From Akkermansiaceae bacterium UBA1506 (lineage in GTDB: Bacteria; Verrucomicrobiota; Verrucomicrobiia; Verrucomicrobiales; DEV007), in contig DCQY01000131.1 in NCBI GenBank assembly GCA_002323995.1, positions 1-45,465 of the forward strand: a stretch of DNA of 45,465 nt, given 5' to 3'. Below are positions 16,299 to 24,808 of this stretch, one piece after another. Made by a program: the position numbers and the translations under genes. Under the pieces are notes generated by a model. It saw only the letters and a program-made list of their open reading frames with translations, was not told where the DNA came from and made no database searches. Numbering within the stretch: the first letter of the stretch is position 1; every line of letters begins with the position of its first letter.

Positions 16299-17633
16299 TC
16301 AACCTACAATCTTCGGAAGATCCCAGCCCTCCCGATAGTCACGTGAAACCCAATGGTTCGCCTCATCATGGTTGGTGAACCGCAGTGACTGAGCATCCCA
16401 TTTGAGGGTCTCTCCTGGGAAACGGATCGCGATATTGGCAAGCAAAATTGTCTCGGTCAGAAGGCCGCCATAGTCAAAGCCATCAGAAGGCTGTTCATCT
16501 AAGATACACCCGTCGATCCAGTCATGATAGTGATCACGACTCTCTTCCATTTCATAGTCCTCAGAAAATCCAGACTCCGGGAGATAGAGCCGCGGAGATC
16601 CAACGTGGGGAATCACCAAGGAACCTGTTTCACCGAGCAATAATGATCCACTACTCGGCAGGCCTTCACGCGCCGGTAAGTGAGACCATCCGGTAGAGGG
16701 CAAACGGCCCCCATCGTGCCAGGTAATGCGAATCCTGTCCTTCTCCGTATACTCCGTCCCCGGAACGGTGAAACGAAACATACTCTGAGCCGGCCAGACT
16801 TCGTCATTCATGCCGCTATGCTCAGCAAAGTAGTCATCAGGCGGCCCCTTGATCTCTAATGCTGTGAAAATAGGATCGAGAATGTGACAGCCAAAGTCCC
16901 CGATGGAACCTCCTCCAAAATCCTGCCAGTCCCTCCAACCCCAAGGGTGATAACAACGATTCGCGCTGTAGGGGCGCATCGGAGCTACTCCGATCCAGCT
17001 GTCCCAGTCCAGCGACTCTGGCACGGGGTCGCTTCCTTTAGGGCGACTGATATGCCCGCTTTTACCATGCCCGGTCGCAGCGCACCAACTGTCAACCCGT
17101 TTGATTTTTCCGATTCGCCCGGATTGGACCAATTGAACGGCGGTCCGGTAGAATTGGTGAGAGTGGATCTGGTTGCCCATTCTTGTGATCACACCGGTTT
17201 CTTCTGCGACCTTCGAGACCTGGCGGGCCTCCCAGACATTGTGGGTCAGAGGCTTTTGGCAATAAACATGTTTACCCATTTTCATTGCCATAATCGAACA
17301 ATAAGCATGCATGTGATCAGGCGTAGAGATTGTCACCGCATCAATTTCATCGCCCTTCTCCGAAAGCATCTCACGGAAGTCCTGATAGATCGGCGTGCCA
17401 GGGCTGAGCTCTTTGACCCGAATGGTACGGTTCAGGTCGACGTCACAAAAAGCCACATACTGCTGATAGTTATGAGAGGACATCGCCTTGATGTCACTCA
17501 GGCCTTTACCGTCAGAACCGATGGAAGCGAGCTGCAGCTTCGAATTTAGATTCTGACCGCGAACAAAGGCGGGAGCTGGGAGAGACAAGGTGGTTGCTGC
17601 ACTTGCCTTCAGAAACTGGCGGCGACTAGTCAT
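16299..17633 (-). CDS. Tat-exported Gfo/Idh/MocA-family oxidoreductase
   Basis: 444 residues from the ATG at 17631-17633, chosen because it begins MTSRRQFLKASAATTLSLPA, a twin-arginine signal; the frame is open 13 codons further upstream. The Rossmann fold begins LQLASIGSDGKGLSDIKAM (the GxGxxG motif is degenerate), followed by VAFCDVD and the family signature YCQKPLTHNVWEARQVSKV, with the catalytic-type Lys in QKP instead of EKP. Such Tat-exported members with bound NAD(P) are abundant in Verrucomicrobiota and Planctomycetota and act on sugars in the periplasm. Substrate unknown. It follows the sulfatase on the same strand after 113 bases, suggesting a role in glycan catabolism. Confidence 0.9.
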   Translation of the reverse strand: MTSRRQFLKASAATTLSLPAPAFVRGQNLNSKLQLASIGSDGKGLSDIKAMSSHNYQQYVAFCDVDLNRTIRVKELSPGTPIYQDFREMLSEKGDEIDAVTISTPDHMHAYCSIMAMKMGKHVYCQKPLTHNVWEARQVSKVAEETGVITRMGNQIHSHQFYRTAVQLVQSGRIGKIKRVDSWCAATGHGKSGHISRPKGSDPVPESLDWDSWIGVAPMRPYSANRCYHPWGWRDWQDFGGGSIGDFGCHILDPIFTALEIKGPPDDYFAEHSGMNDEVWPAQSMFRFTVPGTEYTEKDRIRITWHDGGRLPSTGWSHLPAREGLPSSGSLLLGETGSLVIPHVGSPRLYLPESGFSEDYEMEESRDHYHDWIDGCILDEQPSDGFDYGGLLTETILLANIAIRFPGETLKWDAQSLRFTNHDEANHWVSRDYREGWDLPKIVG

Positions 17634-17746
17634 ACTTGCACCTAAAATCAATCGGGGCCATGGGTCGACCAAGAAATAAAACGTAAATACGTCGTTCCAG
17701 AAACCGACCTTTTCACCGCATCTGCTTGTTCATCAATAGATATCAC

Positions 17747-19234
17747 CTAGCGCTCCTCTTCAGGCACGCCGTAGTGATCCTGCAGAAGCGTTATTTCTTT
17801 TTTCATCCGTTTACGTACTTGGGCCATTTCAGGACTGTCGTAGACACTTTTCATCTCGTTTGGGTCACGCTTGAGGTCATAGAGCTCCCAGTCGTTGATA
17901 CCCTCCTCGGGAAAGCGTATCAACTTATACCGGCCATCTGTCACCCCGAAGTGAAGCGCCACACCATGGCCACCAGTTTCGTAATAGTGGTAGTAATGCG
18001 TTTTGCGCCAATCCTCAGGGGTGTTGCCTTCGAGGATGGGCACAAGAGACGGACCCTGAAGATCACTCGGAATTGAGGCACCGGCAACATCAAGGAAGGT
18101 AGCTGCAAAATCGAGGTTGGAAACGATATCCTCCTCGTTGACCAAACCTGGTGCAATCTTACCCGGCCAGCGGGCAATCAAAGGAGTACGAAAGCTCTCT
18201 TCATACATCCAACGCTTATCAAACCAGCCGTGCTCGCCCAGATAGAATCCCTGATCCGAGCTGTAGATCACAATTGTATTTTCGGTGAGTTCGTTCTCGT
18301 CGAGGTAAGCGAGAAGACGTCCTACATTTTCATCCACTGCCTTCACACAACGAAGATAATTTTTGATATAGCGTTGGTAGTGCCACCGGGTCCGCTCCTT
18401 ACCAGTCAGATTAGCCGCATGAAAAGCTTCATTCTTCGGGCGGAAGAATCTATCAAAGATTTGAAACTGCTCCGGCGTGAACTTGCTAGAATACTTCAAC
18501 ATGAGCCGGCTATCTCCCATGTGATCAGCAATCCCCATGGTATGTTGTGATGCGGCTTTGCTGCGACCGGAATAATCATCGAACAAAGTCGGTGGCTCCG
18601 GCACTTCGACATCCTCGAGGAACTCAAGGTGGCGAAAGGCTGGCTCCCAGCGCCCGTGTGGTGCCTTGTGCTGACTCATCAGAAAGAATGGTTTGTCCGG
18701 ATCTCTTTGGTTCAGCCACTTGATAGTTCGATCGGTGATGATGTCGGTCGTATAGCCTTCGTGATTAACATTCTCACCGTTTGTGATGAGCATCGGGTTG
18801 TAATATTGGCCCTGCCCCTTGAGAACCTCATAGTGATCAAATCCAGTCGGTGCGGACTTCAAATGCCACTTGCCCACAATAGCCGTCTGATACCCTGCCT
18901 TACCCAGTAACTTCGGAGCGGTCTGCTGAGAGCCATCAAAGCTGTTGCCATTCTCGCGGAAACCATTGAGATGCGAGTACTTTCCAGTTAACACGACAGC
19001 GCGAGAGGGACCGCAAATCGAATTGGTCACGTAGGCTTTGCGAAACAGAATTCCCTCCTCTGCAAGGCGATCAATATTAGGAGTCGGCGCGAGCTCCGCC
19101 AGCGGACCGCCATAGGCGCTAATCGCCTGCGTGGCATGATCATCGCAAAAGATAAAGAGAATGTTCGGCTGCTCCGCACCCCGTGCTGAAGCCACTACAA
19201 TAAGGAATCCCGTTAAGAAAGACAACTTGAGCAT
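17747..19234 (-). CDS. Secreted type I sulfatase
   Basis: 495 residues from an ATG at 19232-19234, with signal peptide MLKLSFLTGFLIVVASARGA. Formylglycine-type sulfatase (alkaline-phosphatase fold): metal ligands D31 D32 in NILFIFCDDHA, the FGly motif CGPSR (Cys74) in SICGPSRAVVLTGK, IVGKWHLKS, and the second metal site SSDQGFYLGEHGWFDKRW. It hydrolyses sulfate esters, likely on marine polysaccharides. Cys74 needs maturation by FGE or anSME, and neither is evident in the window: the FGE-like domains here lack the catalytic Cys. It pairs with the Gfo/Idh/MocA oxidoreductase downstream and diverges from a secreted esterase. The S1 subfamily cannot be told by eye. Confidence 0.95.
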   Translation of the reverse strand: MLKLSFLTGFLIVVASARGAEQPNILFIFCDDHATQAISAYGGPLAELAPTPNIDRLAEEGILFRKAYVTNSICGPSRAVVLTGKYSHLNGFRENGNSFDGSQQTAPKLLGKAGYQTAIVGKWHLKSAPTGFDHYEVLKGQGQYYNPMLITNGENVNHEGYTTDIITDRTIKWLNQRDPDKPFFLMSQHKAPHGRWEPAFRHLEFLEDVEVPEPPTLFDDYSGRSKAASQHTMGIADHMGDSRLMLKYSSKFTPEQFQIFDRFFRPKNEAFHAANLTGKERTRWHYQRYIKNYLRCVKAVDENVGRLLAYLDENELTENTIVIYSSDQGFYLGEHGWFDKRWMYEESFRTPLIARWPGKIAPGLVNEEDIVSNLDFAATFLDVAGASIPSDLQGPSLVPILEGNTPEDWRKTHYYHYYETGGHGVALHFGVTDGRYKLIRFPEEGINDWELYDLKRDPNEMKSVYDSPEMAQVRKRMKKEITLLQDHYGVPEEER

Positions 19235-19294
19235 TCCTTCTCTTTACGTGTACGCGCGTAGACCCCGCAACTAAATCCTACTAGCCTCATCGCG

Positions 19295-20212
19295 ATGTAT
19301 CAATCGACCGCTTCGTCCCGCTCTTATCCCATTTGGCTCGTGAGCCCCATCTTGTTTGGCTTGCTTTTCTCTTTGCCCACCGCAGCTCAACAGAAGAAGC
19401 CGACTCCTCCTCCAGAAGGCGCCACCGTCCAACGCGATATCATCTTCGCAACTCATGGCGGCACTGAACTCGGACTCGATCTCTATGTGCCCACCACTAA
19501 ATCTGAGGATCTGCTCCCGGTCGTCATTTGGGTGCATGGAGGCGGCTGGAAAAACGGATCTAAAAATAACTGCAAAGCCGCTTTTCTTGCCCCCAACGGA
19601 TTCGCTGTCGCGAGCATCACTTATCGCCTCACCGAGGTGGCGCAATGGCCCGCGCAAATCGAGGACTGTTACGCTGCCGTGCGTTGGCTTCGCCAGAATG
19701 CAGAATTGTACGGCCTCGATCCGGATCGCTTTGGTGCCTTTGGAAGTTCCGCTGGCGGACATTTGGTGGCACTAATGGGAACGAGGAATGCAGGATCAGA
19801 ATCAGTTAGTTCCCGAGTCCAAGCCGTCTGTGACTGGTTCGGCCCGACTGACCTTCTTACCATGCCTCCTAATGTGATTTCTGAGGACCGGAGCTATGAA
19901 GAAGTATCCCGTTCCAATGGAGCTCTCTTGTTGGGCGAGACGGTGATGGACGTTCCTGACCTTGCCAAAGATGCCAGCGCCCTCTACCAGACCAGCTCCG
20001 ACGATCCACCCTTTCTAATCATGCACGGCAGCGAGGATCCCGGTGTGCCATTGGCACAAAGCATTCAATTTTGCGATGCTCTCAAAGAAGTCGGCGTCGA
20101 TGCTAAACTCTATGTCGTCGAAGGCGCCGGCCATGGTGGCTCGGAGTTCAAATCCCCGGAAGTCGCGAGCGAAGTTCTCGCGTTTTTTGAGCGAACCCTG
20201 AAACACCGCTGA
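19295..20212 (+). CDS. Secreted alpha/beta hydrolase (carbohydrate esterase-like)
   Basis: 305 residues from the ATG at 19295, with a signal peptide (about residues 1-31, ending PTAAQ). Alpha/beta-hydrolase features: oxyanion motif VVIWVHGGGW, nucleophile elbow FGSSAGGH (Ser), acid MHGSEDPGVPLAQS and His in GAGHGG. This arrangement (HGGGW, GSSAGG) is typical of the BD-FAE/acetyl-xylan-esterase-like group often found in polysaccharide-degradation loci. Divergent from the sulfatase across 60 bases, so a shared control region is likely. Probably removes acyl groups from glycans; substrate is inference. Confidence 0.9.
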   Translation: MYQSTASSRSYPIWLVSPILFGLLFSLPTAAQQKKPTPPPEGATVQRDIIFATHGGTELGLDLYVPTTKSEDLLPVVIWVHGGGWKNGSKNNCKAAFLAPNGFAVASITYRLTEVAQWPAQIEDCYAAVRWLRQNAELYGLDPDRFGAFGSSAGGHLVALMGTRNAGSESVSSRVQAVCDWFGPTDLLTMPPNVISEDRSYEEVSRSNGALLLGETVMDVPDLAKDASALYQTSSDDPPFLIMHGSEDPGVPLAQSIQFCDALKEVGVDAKLYVVEGAGHGGSEFKSPEVASEVLAFFERTLKHR

Positions 20213-20227
20213 TAGCGGCACATTGAC

Positions 20228-20983
20228 TCAGACGGGAAAAACCCACTCATAGGAATCCGTGAAGGAATAGATCTCTTCACGAATTTGTTCGCAAAGCCCC
20301 TCCATTCCGGGAAAAAGAGTCCTTGCCTCAATCCCCATGGTCGCCAAACGACGGCGAATGAACGCCTTCTCAGAACTCGTTACTACCAGCTTGGCGAGAT
20401 GCATTCGCTCATCGCCCAACTCATAGTATTCCTCAAATGTTTCCGGAACAGCATCCTCCGCGGGAAGAGGATGGCAAAGATAACAGGTCTTCTGATTTAA
20501 CATCGCCGGAGTGGTCTTCTGAGGAAAGTAAATGCGCGGCTGCTCCGGAACCTGTTCGTAATCTTGAGCGATGACGAGGTTGGCGTCGCCTGGCAGGATG
20601 CGCCAAACGATGCCGTCTTCATCTTCACTTCCCGATTCGGTGGCAAAGAAAAGAGCCACGAGAGCATTTTCGGTCCAGCTAGAGAGACGAGTTGGCAATC
20701 CGTGATGTTGAGCGATGGAAAGCCACTCAAGTTCGCTCATCGGTTCGTAGCCGAGTTCACCACGTGCTCGCTGCTTGATGCGAATCAGCAGCGAACTCTC
20801 AAGTTCATTCCACGTTTTAAACTCAGTCTTATTCACTTCCTCACGAAACAGAGTCGGTAGGATTGAATCTTTCTCAGAATTCTGACCGCGATAGATCGGC
20901 ATTCTTTGAAACCCAAGCTGCGGGATCATCTCCTGAAGAAAGTCTTCCACACTCCCAATACTCACAGTTTCGATCTCTCTCAT
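20228..20983 (-). CDS. FRG-domain protein
   Basis: 251 residues from an ATG at 20981-20983. The FRG domain spans most of the protein: IGSVEDFLQEM, the FRG-type motif MPIYRGQNSEKDSILPTLFR, and AQHHGLPTRLSSWTENALVALFFA, in which HGLPTRL is the family hallmark. FRG-domain proteins are of unknown biochemical function and often lie near defence or mobile genes. Here the gene diverges from a winged-helix-like protein; the 20984-21168 spacer is dense with TCTCA/TGAGA motifs, one of which overlaps the ATG. It converges on the esterase gene with a 15-base gap. Confidence 0.88.
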   Translation of the reverse strand: MREIETVSIGSVEDFLQEMIPQLGFQRMPIYRGQNSEKDSILPTLFREEVNKTEFKTWNELESSLLIRIKQRARGELGYEPMSELEWLSIAQHHGLPTRLSSWTENALVALFFATESGSEDEDGIVWRILPGDANLVIAQDYEQVPEQPRIYFPQKTTPAMLNQKTCYLCHPLPAEDAVPETFEEYYELGDERMHLAKLVVTSSEKAFIRRRLATMGIEARTLFPGMEGLCEQIREEIYSFTDSYEWVFPV

Positions 20984-21108
20984 CTCAATTTCTCAAATTT
21001 TTCTCGCTTTTGACATATTATTGAGAGATAATAAGCTCGTTTAGAAAAATTTTTGAGTTAGTATCTCTCGTTTATCTCAATCTAGCCCTTGATTTCTCAT
21101 TTATGAGA
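20984..21108. promoter_or_regulatory. Candidate operator array between FRG and winged-helix genes
   Basis: AT-rich spacer with repeated TCTCA or complementary TGAGA hexamers at about 20983, 20991, 21022, 21053, 21075, 21095 and 21104. Dyads: TTATT-GAGAGAT-AATAA (21018-21034, perfect arms) and TCTCAT-TT-ATGAGA (21095-21108, perfect arms); CTCAAATTTTTCT (20992-21004) is repeated inverted as AGAAAAATTTTTGAG (21043-21057) with a 2-base indel. A TTGACA hexamer lies at 21010-21015, but no -10 at proper spacing was found. The pattern suggests multiple binding sites for one regulator, plausibly the winged-helix protein. Confidence 0.5.
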
Positions 21109-21168
21109 GGGGAATGCAACTTAAAAACGAGAATAATTCGAGATTTCTTTGAGAAACACACAAGCAAC

Positions 21169-21642
21169 ATGAGAAAAATAGATCTCGGAGACTTCGTACG
21201 ACTGATTCCCGAACTCAGCCTTCAGGACCTACGTGCCCTAGAAATGACCGTTCAGGTAGCCATCCGCATGCGCTCACAAGGAGAATTATCGACCGACACG
21301 GTTGAATCCCGCCGCCTCGAAGATGAGGGTCCCGGCCTCCATGATCATGCTGCGGCTATTTTACAGAATGAAAACAGTGACGATCTGACCTTGGCGGATC
21401 AAGCCCTCTTGGCCGCCTTGATCCTCAGCGAAAGCTATCATCAAGAAACCTTTTCAAGTCGTGAACTAAACGACATTATCGAAGAATCGGGGCGTCCGCG
21501 CGTGGCCCACATTACCTCCGCCATCTCCGGATTAATTTCGCGAGATTTCCTGACTGGGGATACTAAAGCCCTCTCTCTTTCCAAAGAAGGCAAGGCAAAA
21601 ACGAGAGGTCTTATCGGTATGATTCAGCGCCAGGCGGCGTGA
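21169..21642 (+). CDS. Winged-helix-like protein paired with FRG gene
   Basis: 157 residues from the ATG at 21169. The frame is open to an ATG at 21103, but the extra 22 codons keep the AT-rich, GAGA-rich make-up of the spacer and that ATG sits inside a palindrome, so the later start is preferred. The C-terminal half (FSSRELNDIIEESGRPRVAHITSAISGLISRDFLTG ... ALSLSKEGKAKTRGLI) has the helix-turn-helix then strand pattern of a winged helix. I do not recognise a named family. A 12-codon frame with GAGAGGGGA just before its ATG (21114-21152) could be a leader peptide. Inference: regulator of itself and the divergent FRG gene. Confidence 0.7.
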   Translation: MRKIDLGDFVRLIPELSLQDLRALEMTVQVAIRMRSQGELSTDTVESRRLEDEGPGLHDHAAAILQNENSDDLTLADQALLAALILSESYHQETFSSRELNDIIEESGRPRVAHITSAISGLISRDFLTGDTKALSLSKEGKAKTRGLIGMIQRQAA

Positions 21643-21928
21643 TGAGAGTCACCGACAGGCCCTTATCATCATGGGGCTTCCTTGTGACTTAGACGACAGT
21701 TCCGCCTTGAATCGAATCACAGTCAATCACGCCTATATTTTCTTTTAGCATGGGTAGGCCATCACCCTTAAATCAAAGCGCGCTCGGATTTCTGCGGTTA
21801 TTTTGCTCCAAATGGTCACGACGTTTTTAAAAGGGATCCTGTGGGCAGCCATGAGTGATGATCTTGTCAGCATCGGATCACTTTCTAAAATAAGCTGGCG
21901 AATCAGAAGCCCAATACCTCTGGCCAAA

Positions 21929-22801
21929 TTACATCAACTCGAGAAACCACTTCATGACCGCAGTCTTCTCTACTGGGTGAGCCACAAAGTGAGTCATTCT
22001 TACCCTTTCTCTCTGCTTCCAGACTGGAACCCCATTTCCTGTGATTCGATCGAGAGAAGCAGGCAAGATCGCAACCCCTGATCCAGCAACGGTCATGGCC
22101 GCTACAGCCTGAGCCCTTCGCGCTTCTTGGACAACTCGAGGCCGAAATCCCGCCTCTCGACACATCTGGTAGACCATGGAAGAGAAAGAAGGTGCCGCTT
22201 CCGAAGAGATCATGATAAATGGCTCGTCGGCCAAGTCCTCGATTTTTATCCGCTCCTTAGCAGCCAGTTCATGGTCCAAAGGAAGGAAGGCCATCAAGGG
22301 CTCATCGCGCCAAGAAGTCAGTGCGATCTTCGCTGGACACTTCTCAGGAGAAACCCCGACGAACCCTAGATCAAGCGTTCCCAACTCCAGAGCCACCATC
22401 TGCTCAACAGGAAGACGGTCATGCAGGTTCAGCCGAACGTGCGGGTGCCTTTCGCGAAATCTGGAGAACACTTTTACGAGCTCCGGCGACAATACAGCGC
22501 TGACAAATCCAACTTCCAACTTATTAGTTTCACCTTCAGCGGCACGCCTCGCGGTCTCGCTTGCTCTTCTCACCTGCAGCAGAATTCCTCGAGCTTCACC
22601 AAGAAAAGCCTGCCCTCCAGAGGTAAGAAAAACCTCACGACGTGAACGTTGGAACAATTCGAGACCCAGTTTCTCTTCAAGGTTCTTAATGTGTCGGGAG
22701 AGGGGTGGCTGAGCCAAATGGAGACGTTTCGCCGCCCGCGTAAAAGATAATTCTTCGGCTACTGCGACAAAACACTCCAGTTCTCTAAGTGAAAAATCCA
22801 T
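21929..22801 (-). CDS. LysR-family transcriptional regulator
   Basis: 290 residues from an ATG at 22799-22801. The N-terminal HTH is canonical (MDFSLRELECFVAVAEELSF, TRAAKRLHLAQPPLSRHIKNLEEKLG), followed by the two-lobe effector-binding domain; the LAQPPLSRHIK HTH is of the CatR/BenM type. LysR proteins are tetramers that bind T-N11-A dyads and often regulate a divergent gene. Here the divergent gene is ilvD, across 98 bases containing two such dyads, so control of ilvD or autoregulation is plausible. Effector unknown. Confidence 0.92.
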   Translation of the reverse strand: MDFSLRELECFVAVAEELSFTRAAKRLHLAQPPLSRHIKNLEEKLGLELFQRSRREVFLTSGGQAFLGEARGILLQVRRASETARRAAEGETNKLEVGFVSAVLSPELVKVFSRFRERHPHVRLNLHDRLPVEQMVALELGTLDLGFVGVSPEKCPAKIALTSWRDEPLMAFLPLDHELAAKERIKIEDLADEPFIMISSEAAPSFSSMVYQMCREAGFRPRVVQEARRAQAVAAMTVAGSGVAILPASLDRITGNGVPVWKQRERVRMTHFVAHPVEKTAVMKWFLELM

Positions 22802-22802
22802 T

Positions 22803-22817
22803 ATACCGAAAAGGTAT
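22803..22817. promoter_or_regulatory. Candidate LysR box 1
   Basis: ATACC-GAAAA-GGTAT is a perfect 15-bp dyad with T-N11-A spacing, beginning 1 base upstream of the lysR start codon. The location would let the bound protein block its own translation start region, as expected for autorepression. Confidence 0.5.
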
Positions 22818-22834
22818 CATAAAGGGTTTAAAAT

Positions 22835-22855
22835 AGTATTTTCATCATTAATACT
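22835..22855. promoter_or_regulatory. Candidate LysR box 2
   Basis: AGTATT-TTCATCATT-AATACT is a perfect dyad with 6-base arms; the inner ATT/AAT pair also has T-N11-A spacing. It lies 44 bases before the ilvD start and shares ATAC/GTAT half-sites with box 1. Confidence 0.45.
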
Positions 22856-22899
22856 TTAGCTCCACACTGCCGCAAGGTATCGCTAAACTGACAACCCCT

Positions 22900-24618
22900 A
22901 TGGCAAAGAAAAAGACCGCAAAGAAGAAAACAATTCAGGCTCATCGCCAGTTTTCCTCACCCATGCTTGATGGACCCGACCGCGCGCCGAGTCGGGCCAT
23001 GCTCCACCCAGTTGGTTTTACCAACGAGGATTTCAAGAAGTCTATCATTGGCGTGGCCTCGACCTGGAGCATGGTTACTCCATGCAATATGCATATCAAT
23101 GGTCTCGCAAAGGAGTCTGTTAAAGGAGCAGACTCCGCCGGTGGTAAAGGGGTGGAGTTCAACACCATTACCATTTCCGATGGGATCTCGATGGGCACTG
23201 AGGGCATGAAGTATTCCCTAGTCAGCCGCGAGGTTATAGCCGACTCAATTGAGACAGTGGTCGGTTGCGAAGGCATGGACGGCGTTGTTGCTATCGGTGG
23301 ATGCGACAAGAACATGCCCGGCTGCATGATCGCTCTGGCTCGCATGAACCGCCCCGGCATTTTTGTCTACGGAGGCACGATCAAACCAGGTTGTTACAAA
23401 GGTGAGGACGTCGACATCGTGTCGGTATTTGAAGCAGTTGGCAAGCACAGCGCAGGAAGCATTACCGACGAAGAACTCGATGGCGTCACCGAAGCAGCGA
23501 TTCCTGGTCCGGGCTCGTGCGGGGGTATGTACACCGCAAATACCATGGCCAGTGCAATAGAAGCTATGGGAATGAGCCTGCCGAACAGCTCTGCTCAGGC
23601 TGCTGTCAGTGATGAAAAGTTGATCGATTGTTTCGATGCTGGAGCTGCTGTGGTCAACATGATCAACAAAAACATTCGCCCTCGTGATATCCTTACCAAG
23701 AAAGCGTTCGAAAATGCTATCACCGTGGTCACTGCTCTGGGAGGTTCAACCAACGCAGTTCTGCACCTGCTTGCCATCGCCAATGCAGCCGGGGTTAAAC
23801 TTTCCATCGATGATTTCACCCGCATCGGGAAACGTGTTCCTGTCATTGCGGATCTCAAGCCAAGCGGCGCCAACGTGATGATGAAGCTCGTCGAAATCGG
23901 AGGCACTCTACCCCTGATGAAAATGCTACTGAACGCCGGCCTACTCCATGGCGAGTGTATCACAGTTACGGGAAAAACCATTAAGCAGAATCTCGCTAAG
24001 GTTAGAGCTTCCTATCCTCCGGGACAAACGATCATTCGAAGCCTTAAGAAACCCATCAAAAAGGACGGTCATCTCGTCGTCCTTTACGGCAACCTCGCCC
24101 CCGAAGGAGCCGTCGCTAAGATTTCCGGAAAGGAGGGCCTTAGTTTCACCGGCACAGCAAGAGTCTTTGATTCTGAAGAAAAGTCGATGAAGGCAATCCT
24201 CGCCGGCCGCATCAAGAAAGGAGATGTGGTTGTCATCCGCATGGAAGGCCCCAAAGGTGGTCCCGGGATGAGAGAAATGCTTGGGCCCACCGGTGCCATC
24301 ATGGGCGCCGGTCTGGGCAAAGATGTTGCGCTCATCACTGACGGTCGTTTCTCCGGAGGTAGCCATGGCTTCGTGATTGGACACGTCACTCCGGAGGCGT
24401 TTGTCGGTGGTCCACTTGCCCTTGTGCAGAACGGTGACCGGATCTCCATTGATGCCGAAAAGCGCGAAATGACACTGCATATCACCAAGAAAGAGATGGC
24501 TGAGCGGAAGAAAACGTGGAAACAGCCTAAGCCACACTACACCCGAGGCGTCCTCGCCAAATATGCCAAACTGGTCAACTCCGCTTCGGAAGGTGCCGTT
24601 ACTGACGATAATCTTTAA
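22900..24618 (+). CDS. ilvD: Dihydroxy-acid dehydratase
   Basis: 572 residues from the ATG at 22900. It dehydrates 2,3-dihydroxy acids in isoleucine/valine synthesis, using an Fe-S cluster. Seen: VTPCNMHINGLA (cluster Cys62), VSDGISMGTEGMKYSL-like ISDGISMGTEGMKYSLVSRE, GGCDKNMPGCMIAL, GPGSCGGMYTANTMA and the C-terminal EGPKGGPGMREML and TDGRFSGGSHGFVIGH. These fit true DHAD rather than the sugar-acid dehydratases of the same superfamily. A Lys-rich N-terminal tail (MAKKKTAKKKT) is unusual. Probably under LysR control from the divergent gene; no other ilv gene is nearby. Confidence 0.95.
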   Translation: MAKKKTAKKKTIQAHRQFSSPMLDGPDRAPSRAMLHPVGFTNEDFKKSIIGVASTWSMVTPCNMHINGLAKESVKGADSAGGKGVEFNTITISDGISMGTEGMKYSLVSREVIADSIETVVGCEGMDGVVAIGGCDKNMPGCMIALARMNRPGIFVYGGTIKPGCYKGEDVDIVSVFEAVGKHSAGSITDEELDGVTEAAIPGPGSCGGMYTANTMASAIEAMGMSLPNSSAQAAVSDEKLIDCFDAGAAVVNMINKNIRPRDILTKKAFENAITVVTALGGSTNAVLHLLAIANAAGVKLSIDDFTRIGKRVPVIADLKPSGANVMMKLVEIGGTLPLMKMLLNAGLLHGECITVTGKTIKQNLAKVRASYPPGQTIIRSLKKPIKKDGHLVVLYGNLAPEGAVAKISGKEGLSFTGTARVFDSEEKSMKAILAGRIKKGDVVVIRMEGPKGGPGMREMLGPTGAIMGAGLGKDVALITDGRFSGGSHGFVIGHVTPEAFVGGPLALVQNGDRISIDAEKREMTLHITKKEMAERKKTWKQPKPHYTRGVLAKYAKLVNSASEGAVTDDNL

Positions 24619-24653
24619 GATTTTCTCTACGTAAGGCTTGCACGCCAGATGAT

Positions 24654-24678
24654 GGACGCCGGCCTCGTTCCGGCATCC
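24654..24678. terminator. Hairpin after ilvD, possible terminator
   Basis: GGAC-GCCGG (24654-24662), loop CCTCGTT, CCGGC-ATCC (24670-24678): an 8-bp stem with one C-A mismatch, 35 bases after the ilvD stop. There is no following T-run on either strand, so it may be a factor-dependent or mRNA-stabilising hairpin, or a dispersed repeat. Confidence 0.35.
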
Positions 24679-24808
24679 TCGAGACGCGTTGGGCCTGAAT
24701 CAAAGCTGAATTACCAATTTTTTCGACAGCGAAAATCCACTCTAGATCGACCTACCTAGTTAAAACCGCCAACGCCGGTTGCTCGCTCGTGGGTCCCAAA
24801 ACAAGCGG

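Noticed and set aside
21745..21927. Possible 60-codon minus-strand gene just after lysR
   Set aside because: TTG start, no ribosome site, no recognised motif; likely chance. The 21643-21928 spacer is otherwise empty.
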